From NCBI GenBank assembly GCA_913060675.1, contig CAJXUS010000023.1, positions 1-57,649 of the forward strand: 57,649 nt of DNA, given 5' to 3'. Both the position numbers and the translations under genes were made by a program. This DNA is from an uncultured Rhodospirillales bacterium. GTDB lineage: Bacteria; Pseudomonadota; Alphaproteobacteria; Kiloniellales; Kiloniellaceae. The notes beneath the pieces are model-generated. The model had not been told where the DNA came from. It saw only the letters and a program-made list of their open reading frames with translations, and did no database searches. This document shows positions 1 through 8,458 of the stretch, piece after piece; position 1 is the stretch's first letter, and each line of letters starts with the position of its first letter.

Positions 1-22
1 AAAACAGCAGAAGAGGACTATC

Positions 23-469
23 TTAAAACAGGCTTGCTAAAATGGGGGCACTACAGTCTTGTAAGAATACTTTCTCGTTCTTTTCTTGAAATGAGTTTCT
101 TTTTAAATAGATAGCCACATCTTCCGGTGTGAATTCGAGACTGTCTGAGCTGTCAGAAAGATCAAAGGCCTCTTTCAAGAGTTCTGATAAGGATAGCTCT
201 CCTTTTTCATATCGCAAAAGGTAAAACCCCAGTACTATTTCGTCATGCCCAATAGTATTTAGTTGTCGTGTCACGATTGATGCTTGGTAAAGATAAGAGA
301 CAACTTGTTCTCGGGGGGCGCCAACGGCCAGTTTACACATCCATTCACTCGGCGTGATAGAACCTTGGATTAATTCGGTCGCCCAAGCATCATAGTCATC
401 AGCCTTAAAGTAATTGCTCTCTATAGCTGCTAATAAAATAGAGAAATCGGGTCCATTAATTTGAGACAT
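23..469 (-). CDS. Hypothetical 148-aa protein
   Basis: An acidic soluble protein of 148 residues with no signal peptide or membrane segment. It begins MSQINGPDF and is predicted mostly helical, with a DLSDSSDSLEF acidic stretch near residue 110. I do not recognise a family. It is the most distal gene on the left edge, read toward the contig start, and lies head-on downstream of the BKACE-like gene on the same strand with a gap of about 45 bases, so the two might be co-transcribed. The reading frame is clean and has no better competitor on the other strand. No function is assigned. Confidence 0.6.
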   Translation of the reverse strand: MSQINGPDFSILLAAIESNYFKADDYDAWATELIQGSITPSEWMCKLAVGAPREQVVSYLYQASIVTRQLNTIGHDEIVLGFYLLRYEKGELSLSELLKEAFDLSDSSDSLEFTPEDVAIYLKRNSFQEKNEKVFLQDCSAPILASLF

Positions 470-514
470 TTTTACTTGTCTTTATCCTCTTACTGTCAAC
501 CAAACATTATTCTC

Positions 515-1396
515 TTAAAGTCCCAAGATTTTCCGTGCATCATCAGGCGTTGCGAGCGCCCCGCCGAGGTGGTCAACAATATCAGCGGCTTTTTCCACCA
601 GTTGGGTATTATCACGGCACAGCTCCCCTTTGCGGATTTGCAGGTTGTCTTCCATGCCGACACGGACATGGCCACCGAGAAGGAATGACTGTGCCAGGAT
701 CGGGAACTCGTGACGGCCAATGCCAAAGGCGGCCCAGACGGTATCTTTTGGCAGTTGGGAGGCCAGATACATCAGGCTCTGCGGGTTGGGCAGGATGCCA
801 TAACGCACCCCCATCACGATTTGCATCATGACAGGGCCTTTGAGAATACCTTTACCCAGAAAATCCAGAGCCATATTGAGATCGCCAACATCAAACAGCT
901 CGATCTCTGGCTTGGTTCCTGCGGCATAGATGCGCTCGGCCATAATTTCAACATTGCGCGGGGAGTTGATCACCACCGCTTCCCCGGACCACATGGTATT
1001 GAAATCCAAGGTACAGATCTCAGGCTTGAGCTTTTCAACGTGGGCAACACGCAATTCTGGCGGGCAGAGCGTGCTGCCTTGGGCTGCGATCTTGGGTTGA
1101 TCGTCAGAGGGCACAAAGCGGCCGCCTTCACCCGTTGTCAGGTTCAAGATCACATCCTTGTTCTTCTGGCGGATCAGGCCAACCATTTCTTCGTAGAGAT
1201 CAAAGTCCATAGATCCCTTACCCGTTTTGAGATTACGCACATGCAAATGCACAATCGCCGCCCCCGCTTCAGCCGCACCAAGGGCTGCATCGGCAATCTG
1301 CTTGGGTGTAATCGGCAACCCCGGATGCTGCTCTGGCTTGGTCAAGTTCCCGGTAACGGCACAAGTAAGGATGGTCTTTTTAACGGCTTTGGACAT
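515..1396 (-). CDS. 3-keto-5-aminohexanoate cleavage (BKACE/DUF849) family enzyme
   Basis: A 293-residue member of the beta-keto acid cleavage enzyme family, zinc-dependent TIM barrels that condense a beta-keto acid with acetyl-CoA to give acetoacetate plus a new CoA ester; the substrate varies between subfamilies and cannot be read here. Seen: the opening KKTILTCAVTGN strand, the metal-binding HLHVRN (His50, His52), LNLTTGEGG, and GIGRHEFP near the C-terminus. The open frame extends 33 codons further upstream, but family members start at the MSKAVKKTIL Met, giving the usual 290-310 aa length, so that start is chosen. No carnitine, lysine or other catabolic genes flank it, so its pathway is open. 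Confidence 0.9.
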   Translation of the reverse strand: MSKAVKKTILTCAVTGNLTKPEQHPGLPITPKQIADAALGAAEAGAAIVHLHVRNLKTGKGSMDFDLYEEMVGLIRQKNKDVILNLTTGEGGRFVPSDDQPKIAAQGSTLCPPELRVAHVEKLKPEICTLDFNTMWSGEAVVINSPRNVEIMAERIYAAGTKPEIELFDVGDLNMALDFLGKGILKGPVMMQIVMGVRYGILPNPQSLMYLASQLPKDTVWAAFGIGRHEFPILAQSFLLGGHVRVGMEDNLQIRKGELCRDNTQLVEKAADIVDHLGGALATPDDARKILGL

Positions 1397-1684
1397 GGCG
1401 AGGGCTCTGATGTTGAAGTGGATTTTATTCTGTGGAGAGATCACTCTGACCGAGATTTTAAATGGAAACAAGCTGTTAATATGGATTTTGTACAAGATGA
1501 GAAATAAGGATATTCAATATACAGGTGACCATTACCCCGAATGAAAATAGATTATCTTCTCTTGTTAAATTTGTAGATTAACAGGCGTATTTTTGATCCC
1601 AAACTTTATTGGGTGGTACTCAAATAGTCTCTGAAGTCATTGCTATTCTTACTGTCCCTAAATTTCTCACTACGCCCATATTTC

Positions 1685-2497
1685 TCACTGCCCATAGCGG
1701 GCCATAATAGATTTCCATTCTCTCGAGTTTTGTAAATACGGGATTTGGGATTTAAGGTAGGCATGAATTTTTTCATCACCTTTGGTGAGAAGGTGCCGTA
1801 AGAACTGGCTGTGGGGTTCACTGGAAAAATGTATTCGCCCGGCAAGTTTTCGTTTGGCGAGGAGGTACTTGGCGATCGGGGTGGGAAGCAGGGCTGCATC
1901 AACTTTCTCAAAAAATACCATGCGCATGGTTTCCCAGTAATTAGTCGTGTCTACACGTGTAATACTGCCGTCTTCGACCAAGGGATCCAACCCGACCCAC
2001 TTGGCACCTTCTTGTCCCGCAACGGTAAGGCCCTTGAGAGAGCTCGGACCAGTGTATTCAATTGGATCAGTGGGAGAGGAAATTATACTATTGCTGTCCT
2101 CCATATACCCTTTAGTCCAAAAGTATTTCGTTTGATTGGTATCACCAAACCAGGTCGGATTGACCCAGGGTATAACAACCTTTGGGTCTTGCCTCAGGCG
2201 GTTATTGAGCTCTAATCTTGGTAACTGGGTTACCTCAAATTTATAGCGCCCGTCAGAGCGTTTACTCAACACGTCCGCAAGTTCATAAGTAAGGCCAAGC
2301 CTTGCGTCTGTGTTGACAATAAAAGGTTCGCCAATGTGGTAGGTCAGGAAGGGAATTGTCTGCTGTATTGCTGGTTGTTGGGTCGGTGGCTCTTCTGCCC
2401 GTATATCTGAAGCAAACAAAGATGAAATAAGAACAAGTGCATAAGCACATAGAACGCTAAGGAACCCCGTCCTATCGTATATAAGCTTGATAATCAT
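1685..2497 (-). CDS. Solitary SBP_bac_3-type periplasmic protein
   Basis: A 270-residue secreted protein with an N-terminal hydrophobic signal (residues about 12-32, cleavage probably after IRA) followed by a periplasmic-binding-protein type II fold of the SBP_bac_3 type (LTYELADVLSKRSDGRYKFEVTQLPRLELN; a later GLTVAGQEGAKW hinge region). No permease or ATPase lies beside it. Such orphan receptors are frequent in alphaproteobacteria and may serve sensing or distant ABC/TRAP systems. Two further relatives lie in this window (11.7-12.4 kb, truncated, and 40.3 kb). The ligand cannot be inferred. Confidence 0.8.
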   Translation of the reverse strand: MIIKLIYDRTGFLSVLCAYALVLISSLFASDIRAEEPPTQQPAIQQTIPFLTYHIGEPFIVNTDARLGLTYELADVLSKRSDGRYKFEVTQLPRLELNNRLRQDPKVVIPWVNPTWFGDTNQTKYFWTKGYMEDSNSIISSPTDPIEYTGPSSLKGLTVAGQEGAKWVGLDPLVEDGSITRVDTTNYWETMRMVFFEKVDAALLPTPIAKYLLAKRKLAGRIHFSSEPHSQFLRHLLTKGDEKIHAYLKSQIPYLQNSREWKSIMARYGQ

Positions 2498-2741
2498 CGT
2501 TGAAAGGCCTCACCTTTCGAATTTATATCAACACTTCGAACGTTTTCTTGCCAGTAATTATACACAACCAGAATTAAAGAAGTCATAAACTGGGTTTAAT
2601 GGGAAAAATCAGATTTTCGACAAGCTTTGGAAAAGCCGATGGGGTAGTGTTCGGGAATAATATCGTCGCAGGGTTCCGCGTTATCGGGATTTACGGGCTC
2701 TTGGGAATAGTGAAGCATTTTCAAATAGGAATTATAAAGCC

Positions 2742-3824
2742 ATGAATAACAAATCAGAAATCAGAAAAACGAGCGGTCGTGGACGACGGTTTGACAGCAT
2801 ATTGGATACAGTGGGCGATACACCTTGTATTCGGATCAATAATCTTGCGCCAGAGGGCGTGCAGATTTATGTCAAAGCCGAGTTCTTTAACCCGGCCAGC
2901 TCGGTCAAGGATCGCCTTGCGCTGAATATTATCGAAGCAGCCGAACGCGATGGAAGCCTGAAACCCGGACAGACCGTGGTCGAAGCCACAAGTGGTAATA
3001 CCGGGATCGGCCTAGCGATGGTGTGCGCGCAAAAAGGCTATCCCCTTGTTGTGACTATGGCGGACAGTTTTTCCATCGAACGCCGTAAGCTGATGCGTGT
3101 TTTTGGCGCGAAAGTCGTCTTGACGCCACGGGCGGAAAAAGGCTTTGGCATGTATAAAAAAGCCGTTGAACTGGCCGAAGCTAACGGTTGGTTTTTGGCG
3201 CGTCAGTTCGAGACCGATGCCAATGCAGACATCCACGAAAGCACCACGGCACAAGAAATTATGGCTGATTTTAAGGGCGAAAGACTGGATTACTTTGTCA
3301 GCGGTTATGGTACTGGCGGAACCATCACAGGTGTTGCCCGTGTCTTACGTAAAAAACGGCCAGACACCAAAATCATCATGACGGAGCCTGCCAATGCGCA
3401 ATTGATTGGCAGCGGCCAACCGCAAGAACGCGGTGCGCATCAATCTCCAGCAGTAAGCCACAGCGCGTTTGAACCTCACCCAATCCAAGGCTGGACCCCC
3501 GATTTTATCCCCTACGTGTTACAGGAAACCCTGGACAACAAGGGCTATGATGAGCTCATGCCGATTACTGGACCAGACAGCATAGCCTGGGCGCAAAAGC
3601 TCGCCCAAAAAGAAGGAATTTTGACCGGAATTTCTGGTGGTGCAACCTTTGGCACGGCTATGGCCGTTGCGCAAAATGCAGCACCGGGCTCGGTTATCCT
3701 CTGCATGCTCCCTGATACTGGGGAGCGCTACATGACAACCCCAATGTTCGAGAGCATCCTCGACGACATGGACGCAGAAGAAACCGCCCTTTCCAAGTCA
3801 ACTCCGGGCTTTCAAATGAGCTAA
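2742..3824 (+). CDS. cysK: Cysteine synthase A (O-acetylserine sulfhydrylase)
   Basis: A 360-residue PLP enzyme of fold type II that makes cysteine from O-acetylserine and sulfide in the cytoplasm. Seen: SSVKDR with the PLP lysine at Lys56, the substrate loop TSGNTG (83-88), the phosphate-binding GYGTGGT (188-194) and a C-terminal LPDTGERY. It is longer than the usual 310-325 aa because of about 15 extra N-terminal residues and a loop around GSGQPQERGAHQSPAVSHSAFEPH. That loop and the MSxxR-like features resemble the CysK group seen in several alphaproteobacteria. It stands alone; a stem-loop directly follows. Confidence 0.92.
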   Translation: MNNKSEIRKTSGRGRRFDSILDTVGDTPCIRINNLAPEGVQIYVKAEFFNPASSVKDRLALNIIEAAERDGSLKPGQTVVEATSGNTGIGLAMVCAQKGYPLVVTMADSFSIERRKLMRVFGAKVVLTPRAEKGFGMYKKAVELAEANGWFLARQFETDANADIHESTTAQEIMADFKGERLDYFVSGYGTGGTITGVARVLRKKRPDTKIIMTEPANAQLIGSGQPQERGAHQSPAVSHSAFEPHPIQGWTPDFIPYVLQETLDNKGYDELMPITGPDSIAWAQKLAQKEGILTGISGGATFGTAMAVAQNAAPGSVILCMLPDTGERYMTTPMFESILDDMDAEETALSKSTPGFQMS

Positions 3825-3834
3825 TACTTCCACG

Positions 3835-3863
3835 GCACAGCGCTTTTTGTAAAGGCGCTGTGC
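3835..3863 (+). terminator. Stem-loop after cysK
   Basis: GCACAGCGC (3835-3843) pairs perfectly with GCGCTGTGC (3855-3863) around an 11-base loop, 11 bases past the cysK stop. There is no T-run after it on the plus strand. The following stretch to 4125 (about 260 bases) shows no gene I can support. Confidence 0.55.
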
Positions 3864-4125
3864 AAGTTGGCTGCCTCATTGTTGTGTTGGGGATAATTGC
3901 TTGAAAATGCGATGATTTAAATTGTGACTGAAAGCGAAAGAAGCATGTGAGAAGAGACAAAGACGGGACAATGATCATCCCACACAGAGATTATCAAGCA
4001 TGGGCTAAGCTTACTTTGTTCTTGATAGATCGGTGTTCTTTTCCTTATGGTTGCAATAGGTAAAAAGATGAGGCTGCCAGTACTTGTGTAAGGATTGACT
4101 TAATTTACCAAAATAGGGGGAGGGA

Positions 4126-4833
4126 ATGAGAAAACAAATCATATCAAGAAGCATCATCGGGCTTTGTGTTTCATTCACGCTATTTGCATTCATTCATAGT
4201 GGACAAGCGGGAGACATTCCCGGGAATGCAAAGGTTAATACCGGAGGGCTCAAAGATAATGGAGCTTTTTCAGGATATGTTGGGCAAAACCGCTGTAAAG
4301 GGCCCAAATTACTGCCTATAACAGGCAAGGTAAACCAGGATGGAACCGTTACTGGCACAGTACATACCGCAAAAAGAAATAACCCTCCGGAAAAATCGAA
4401 CATCGCCTTACAATACTCTTTTACTGTACGGGATGATGGTTCATTTGGAGGTTCTTCGGGGGATGAAAATCGGTTTTGGCTGCGTTATCACTCCACTGGA
4501 GCACCTAAATATCAATGGATAAGCGGTATTACTTGGGAGGATAAAGTTCTTGTCAAAATTCGCTATGGCTCGCCTGGAATCTCAAAATCTTTCTGTAATG
4601 CAAGTGGTGTTTTTACTCTCGATACTGCAGCGGTGGATCGGGCAAAAATTGTAAACGTTCTTGCTAAAAATCCTGATCTTTGTAAAGGCGATAAATCTGC
4701 CATTACCAGCCGCGTAAAAGATCAACTGGGCTCTGTAGTCAAAAAGCTAGAGAAAGCTGGAGAAATCCAAAAGGGTGTTAATCACAAATTCTCAGCCTTA
4801 AATGCTGTGCGAAAACATTGCACAGAGAGTTAG
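4126..4833 (+). CDS. Secreted hypothetical protein
   Basis: A 235-residue exported protein. Residues 1-28 form a classical signal peptide (basic RKQ, hydrophobic SIIGLCVSFTLFAFIHS, cleavage after GQA). The mature part has a beta-rich half with GxVxxDGTVTGTV and RDDGSFGGSSGD motifs, as found in proteins that probe carbohydrate or lipid-like ligands with repeated Gly-Thr strands, and a helical C-terminal half (VLAKNPDLCKGDKSAITSRVKDQL). Four cysteines in the mature chain could make disulfides. A GGGAGGGA purine tract just before the ATG supports the start. The family is not recognised. Confidence 0.7.
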   Translation: MRKQIISRSIIGLCVSFTLFAFIHSGQAGDIPGNAKVNTGGLKDNGAFSGYVGQNRCKGPKLLPITGKVNQDGTVTGTVHTAKRNNPPEKSNIALQYSFTVRDDGSFGGSSGDENRFWLRYHSTGAPKYQWISGITWEDKVLVKIRYGSPGISKSFCNASGVFTLDTAAVDRAKIVNVLAKNPDLCKGDKSAITSRVKDQLGSVVKKLEKAGEIQKGVNHKFSALNAVRKHCTES

Positions 4834-4899
4834 TCCCATATCATAATATCAAAACCTATTCATTGATATATCTTTGGTTTCCAAGAGCGAACTTCATCT

Positions 4900-5766
4900 A
4901 TGGCGTTGTTTGATTTTACACTAAATTTTTTTGAGGATATTGATCTCTTTTCTGATCAGGGCGAGCCTGTATTACATTGGTTTGGGCTTACAGATGCCTA
5001 TTACCATGTGAATGTCGGCGATGAGCAACTTTTCCGTTATACTCCTGAAATTGAAGAGTATTGGTGTAAAGAGTATCCAGACAATAAACGGACAAGCCCA
5101 TTTGTCGATTATAATGTCATCCGTTTGTATGAGGATCTACTCGAGATCCTGCCAACTATTCTTCAACCTCTTCCTGATGAAATTCATACCTTTGTTTCGA
5201 CAAGAGACGCACAGGATCAATGGTTTGGAGCACTCAGGAATAAATTCGACCTTATTATCGATGCTTCTGAAGACGTTACAGAAGAAGGTGAAGACGAAAG
5301 TTTTGATGACCTTGAAGATGTTTTTTGGGATGCAACCGGATGGTGGGGCGATCGACAGCTCCCGACAAACCACTTACAAATGGGGCCTGATATTTGGATT
5401 TGGCGTTATCAAGATGATGTTTATATCCGATGGAATTGTGATGAAAAATCTGAGAATGGCATCCCCTTTTGGACAGCGGATAAGGGAGAATTCAAACTTT
5501 CCTTCGATGATTTTTTGATAGAAGTTTACGACTTTCACGACCGACTGATGTCGGGCATGGCTGAGCGCATTGAGCAACTCAAAATCAGTAATCCTATACC
5601 TCATATCAGAATGGATCTGGAGAGCGTCACCCGTGAACATGAAATTCGAAAGAAGTCCCTAGAGGAAGCTTTAGTTAAAACTCCTGTGAATAAGGATTGG
5701 GATGCTGTGATGCAGGCTTATATAGATTTTAAGGCTCTGAATGTGGGAGAGATTATCAGAAAGTAA
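4900..5766 (+). CDS. Hypothetical protein, DUF5984-like
   Basis: A 288-residue, acidic, Trp-rich soluble protein. The opening (LFDFTLNFFEDIDLFSDQGEPVLHWFGLTDAYYHVNVGDEQLFRY) matches my recollection of the DUF5984 family, whose members sit in polymorphic-toxin immunity and accessory neighbourhoods; this assignment is from memory and tentative. Conserved-looking features are LHWFGLTD, the WWGDRQLPTNHLQMGPDIWIWR block (about 145-168) and NPIPHIRMDLESVTREHE near the C-terminus. No toxin gene is next to it; the neighbours are other small hypotheticals and a TM2 protein, consistent with an accessory cluster. Confidence 0.6.
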   Translation: MALFDFTLNFFEDIDLFSDQGEPVLHWFGLTDAYYHVNVGDEQLFRYTPEIEEYWCKEYPDNKRTSPFVDYNVIRLYEDLLEILPTILQPLPDEIHTFVSTRDAQDQWFGALRNKFDLIIDASEDVTEEGEDESFDDLEDVFWDATGWWGDRQLPTNHLQMGPDIWIWRYQDDVYIRWNCDEKSENGIPFWTADKGEFKLSFDDFLIEVYDFHDRLMSGMAERIEQLKISNPIPHIRMDLESVTREHEIRKKSLEEALVKTPVNKDWDAVMQAYIDFKALNVGEIIRK

Positions 5767-5798
5767 GCAGAACCAGAAAAGTAAACTCCGACCATTCT

Positions 5799-6289
5799 CT
5801 AATCGGATCTCGAAGTAACAATGTTATCCAAGTCATTGATAATCGATAAATAACAGTCTTGGTTTCTCGGTACACGATCAATTAAGTCTGCTAAGAAGTT
5901 CTTGATGTGCCCTCTCAGGGTTTCAATGAGATCGACCTTATCGACAATGACCTTCTTTGTTTCGATGCACTTCACAGAGACAAGAACTCTGTTATCGTAT
6001 TTTTGCGTGAATTTCAGCTTAATTGGCTGATCGGGGAAGTTGGTTGAAAAGTCCTTGCCCTTTGATAGGTCGTCTAAGCCCTGGGCTATAAAGGCCAAGA
6101 GACAATCTATATCATCCCACATTTCCACGGTGATAAGCTTTACGCCGTCAATGGTGAGCTCAATAGCTCCATCGATATAATCAGGGTCTTTGATTTGCCG
6201 GCAAAGTAATCAAAGCGATAGAAGTCATCTCCATCCTTTAAATAGGTATCAATCTCTATTTCGCTTTGTGGGTATTTTCCTGAATTCAT
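5799..6289 (-). pseudogene. Frameshifted small hypothetical gene
   Basis: The intact C-terminal part is a 109-aa frame starting at a GTG near 6128, but the same frame continues coherently upstream (ending ...IKDPDYIDGAIELTIDGVK) to about 6196, where it meets a stop. An ATG at 6287-6289 opens a second frame (MNSGKYPQSEIEIDTYLKDG and on through FDYFAGK) that ends at the same point. Adding one A to the AAA at 6194-6196 (read GGCAAATC on the minus strand) would join both into one protein of about 162 aa. The start lies 15 bases after the stop of the TM2 gene, as in an operon. Either a real mutation or a sequencing indel. Function unknown. Confidence 0.75.
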
Positions 6290-6304
6290 TGGTGGACTAT
6301 CCGG

Positions 6305-6676
6305 TTACTCAAATGCTTTTATTTGTTTGAGAGTGTCCTCATGTTTTTGTTTTTCTTTGCGGATCGTAAAATAGATCCAGAAAAGGTCGATGATCAGCCA
6401 GGTAATTTGGATGAGAAGTAAAAAGCCAATAATAAAGAAAATGCTTTCCATATAGGTTTCATTGTCTGGAATATCACTTTCAGGGTAGTGCTGTGCTATG
6501 TAGTAAATCGCATAAGCGAAAAAAATAAAATTTACTCCGAGAATTAGAAACTGAACAATCCCCGATCTAATCGCGTTGAGATAAAAGCGATGTACACCAA
6601 AGAGGCCTGTTAATAGCCAAAACGTGTAAGCTAGGGTAATTGATTTTTTATTGTAGTTGCTTGAAAGTGAGTGCAT
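6305..6676 (-). CDS. TM2 domain membrane protein
   Basis: A 123-residue inner-membrane protein. Residues about 11-50 match the TM2 domain (KKSITLAYTFWLLTGLFGVHRFYL), a two-helix hairpin with the usual GxHRFYLG-type turn, followed by a further hydrophobic hairpin (SIFFIIGFLLLIQITWLIIDLFWIYF) and a charged KEKQKHED tail. The open frame extends 37 codons upstream, but that part is basic and unlike the family, so the MHSLSSNYNKK start is preferred. It is followed after 15 bases by the frameshifted gene. TM2 proteins have no firmly defined role in bacteria. Confidence 0.72.
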   Translation of the reverse strand: MHSLSSNYNKKSITLAYTFWLLTGLFGVHRFYLNAIRSGIVQFLILGVNFIFFAYAIYYIAQHYPESDIPDNETYMESIFFIIGFLLLIQITWLIIDLFWIYFTIRKEKQKHEDTLKQIKAFE

Positions 6677-6816
6677 TTTTGATTTTCTTGAATGGTCACG
6701 ATAAAAATAGGGTATTTTGAAGAGGGTAGTTGGTTGATACGACCTATGAAAGAAGAACTTTCGAAACCTCTTCGCATGTTGAAACACCTTAATGCATTAC
6801 ATACGGGAAACACGGT

Positions 6817-7332
6817 TTGAGAGAATTGGGGATAGTGATCGTGCTTAACGGAGCTTCTAGCTCTGGCAAATCCACACTCGCTAAAGAGTTACAACTGTAT
6901 ACGAAGGAAATATATCTTCATTGTACTCTCGATATGTTTTGGAACATGACACCTCCGTCTGTTAGTGCCAATTCCATTAACTTTCCACGTCTTAAATGTG
7001 CAATGGCTCAATCCGTAATCGCATTGGCAAGCACGGGGCATAATGTGATTGTTGATATTGTGCTTGGCGGGTCTGAACCAGACGCAGAATTTATCCGCAC
7101 CCTTAGCAAAATAGATCACACAATGATAAGAGTTGATTGTGCTTTGGCGGAATTGGAAAGACGAGAGATCGAGCGTGGAAATCGCAAAATTGGATTAGCC
7201 AAATCCCAGTTCGATATTGTACACAGAGATATACTCTACGACATGGAGATTGATACCACGGTCAATTCACCTCAAGCGTGTGCGCAAATGATAGTGGACT
7301 TTTTATCTGGCATGGGTGATCTCAGAAACTAA
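6817..7332 (+). CDS. P-loop kinase, chloramphenicol phosphotransferase-like
   Basis: A 171-residue P-loop NTPase. Walker A is GASSSGKST (residues 12-20), followed by a lid-containing kinase fold (LDMFWNMTPP; VIVDIVLGG as the Walker-B-like strand; RVDCALAELERREIERGNRKIGLAKSQFDIVH). This layout is that of the CPT-like kinase family, members of which phosphorylate chloramphenicol or unknown small molecules. A resistance role cannot be claimed from sequence. The start is uncertain: TTG at 6817 and GTG at 6835 are both possible, neither with a good ribosome site. Convergent with the LysR gene. Confidence 0.75.
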   Translation: MRELGIVIVLNGASSSGKSTLAKELQLYTKEIYLHCTLDMFWNMTPPSVSANSINFPRLKCAMAQSVIALASTGHNVIVDIVLGGSEPDAEFIRTLSKIDHTMIRVDCALAELERREIERGNRKIGLAKSQFDIVHRDILYDMEIDTTVNSPQACAQMIVDFLSGMGDLRN

Positions 7333-7399
7333 ACAAGATCAGTTATTAGGATACGTTCAAATTTATTGCTCGAACAGTTTAGCAATAGATCCAAATCCC

Positions 7400-8287
7400 T
7401 CACCCCGCCACCTGATCCAACAACCAGTCTTTCAGCGCTTTACTCGCCTTGCTCAGGGGGCGGTTTTTGGGGTGGACGAGGTAGTAGCTTTTGCGCGAGG
7501 ACAGGCGCAAATCAAAAGGCTCTATCAGCTCTCCGTTTTGTGCTTCGGGGCAGGTTAGGATTTCATTGCTCAGGGTTAGGCCCTGGCCGCGGCGGGCGGC
7601 GTCGATGGCGAGCAGGGCTTGGTCGAAGTGCATGCGGGGGATGGCATCGCGTTTGACCTCGGGCAGGGTGGTGAACTGTTCCAACCATTCTTCCCAATGG
7701 TGGTGCATGCTGGTGTTGAGCAGGGTGGCACCGGCGACATCTTCTGGTTTGTTTAGCGGGTGTTTTTTCAAATAATTAGGTGAGCAGAACAACCGCACTT
7801 CATCCGCGTACATCAGCTGGCTTTCAAGGCTCGGATCATGGCCATCGTAATGACGAATGGCGAGGTCTGCGGGCTCGTGATGGAAATCCACAGGAACCAG
7901 GGTGGCGTTGATATGAACCTCTATATTGGGATGCTGGCTGACAAAATCTGACAACCGTGGGCCGAGCCATTTGGCAGCCAGTGTTGGCGACAGTGAAAGC
8001 TGCACGGTATTTGAGTTCTGGTCTTTGTAATTGGTGCTGGCTTGGGAAATCTGTTCAAGCGCGGGGGCAATGGCGGCGTAATAACCCATGGCTTGATCTG
8101 TGACCTGAAGCTGGCGCACCTGACGTATAAACAGGGGATAACCCAACCACTGTTCCAGTTTTTGCACCTGTTGAGATATCGCACCCGGCGTAATGGCAAG
8201 CTCTCGTGCCGCTTCTTTAAAAGACGCATGGCGCACGGAAGCCTCAAAAGCGACCAGAGCACGTAAGGGGGGCATAGTCTTGCGCAT
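7400..8287 (-). CDS. LysR-family regulator (GcvA-like)
   Basis: A 295-residue LysR-type regulator. The N-terminus MPPLRALVAFEASVRHASFKEAARELAITPGAISQQVQKLEQWLG is the winged helix-turn-helix of the GcvA-like subgroup; an effector-binding domain follows from about residue 95 (LSLSPTLAAKWLGPRLSDFVSQHP). It is divergent from the MFS gene with a 171-base gap, so it most likely controls that transporter. No inducer can be named. The start gives the normal family length. Confidence 0.88.
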   Translation of the reverse strand: MRKTMPPLRALVAFEASVRHASFKEAARELAITPGAISQQVQKLEQWLGYPLFIRQVRQLQVTDQAMGYYAAIAPALEQISQASTNYKDQNSNTVQLSLSPTLAAKWLGPRLSDFVSQHPNIEVHINATLVPVDFHHEPADLAIRHYDGHDPSLESQLMYADEVRLFCSPNYLKKHPLNKPEDVAGATLLNTSMHHHWEEWLEQFTTLPEVKRDAIPRMHFDQALLAIDAARRGQGLTLSNEILTCPEAQNGELIEPFDLRLSSRKSYYLVHPKNRPLSKASKALKDWLLDQVAG

Positions 8288-8458
8288 ATCACTCCGTGTT
8301 TATTTAATTGTCGAATTATCTGATAGTTTCGAGACTAACGCGCGGGATCAAAAACAACAAATAAAATAGTTTTTCTATTTTATTTACGAGATTAAATCGT
8401 TTGTGAAAAAGAGAGGAGAGGCATACATCCTACAAGCTTATCAACACCGGAGCTTGCC

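Noticed and set aside
496..726. Short minus-strand frame overlapping the BKACE C-terminus
   Set aside because: Out-of-frame shadow without ribosome site or recognisable product.
710..1507. Long plus-strand frame of 265 codons opposite the BKACE gene
   Set aside because: It is the antisense shadow of a well-conserved enzyme and has a His/Gly-rich composition typical of such shadows.
6817..7332. Calling the P-loop kinase a chloramphenicol resistance gene
   Set aside because: Only the general CPT-like kinase fold is supported; substrate specificity cannot be read and the family is broad.
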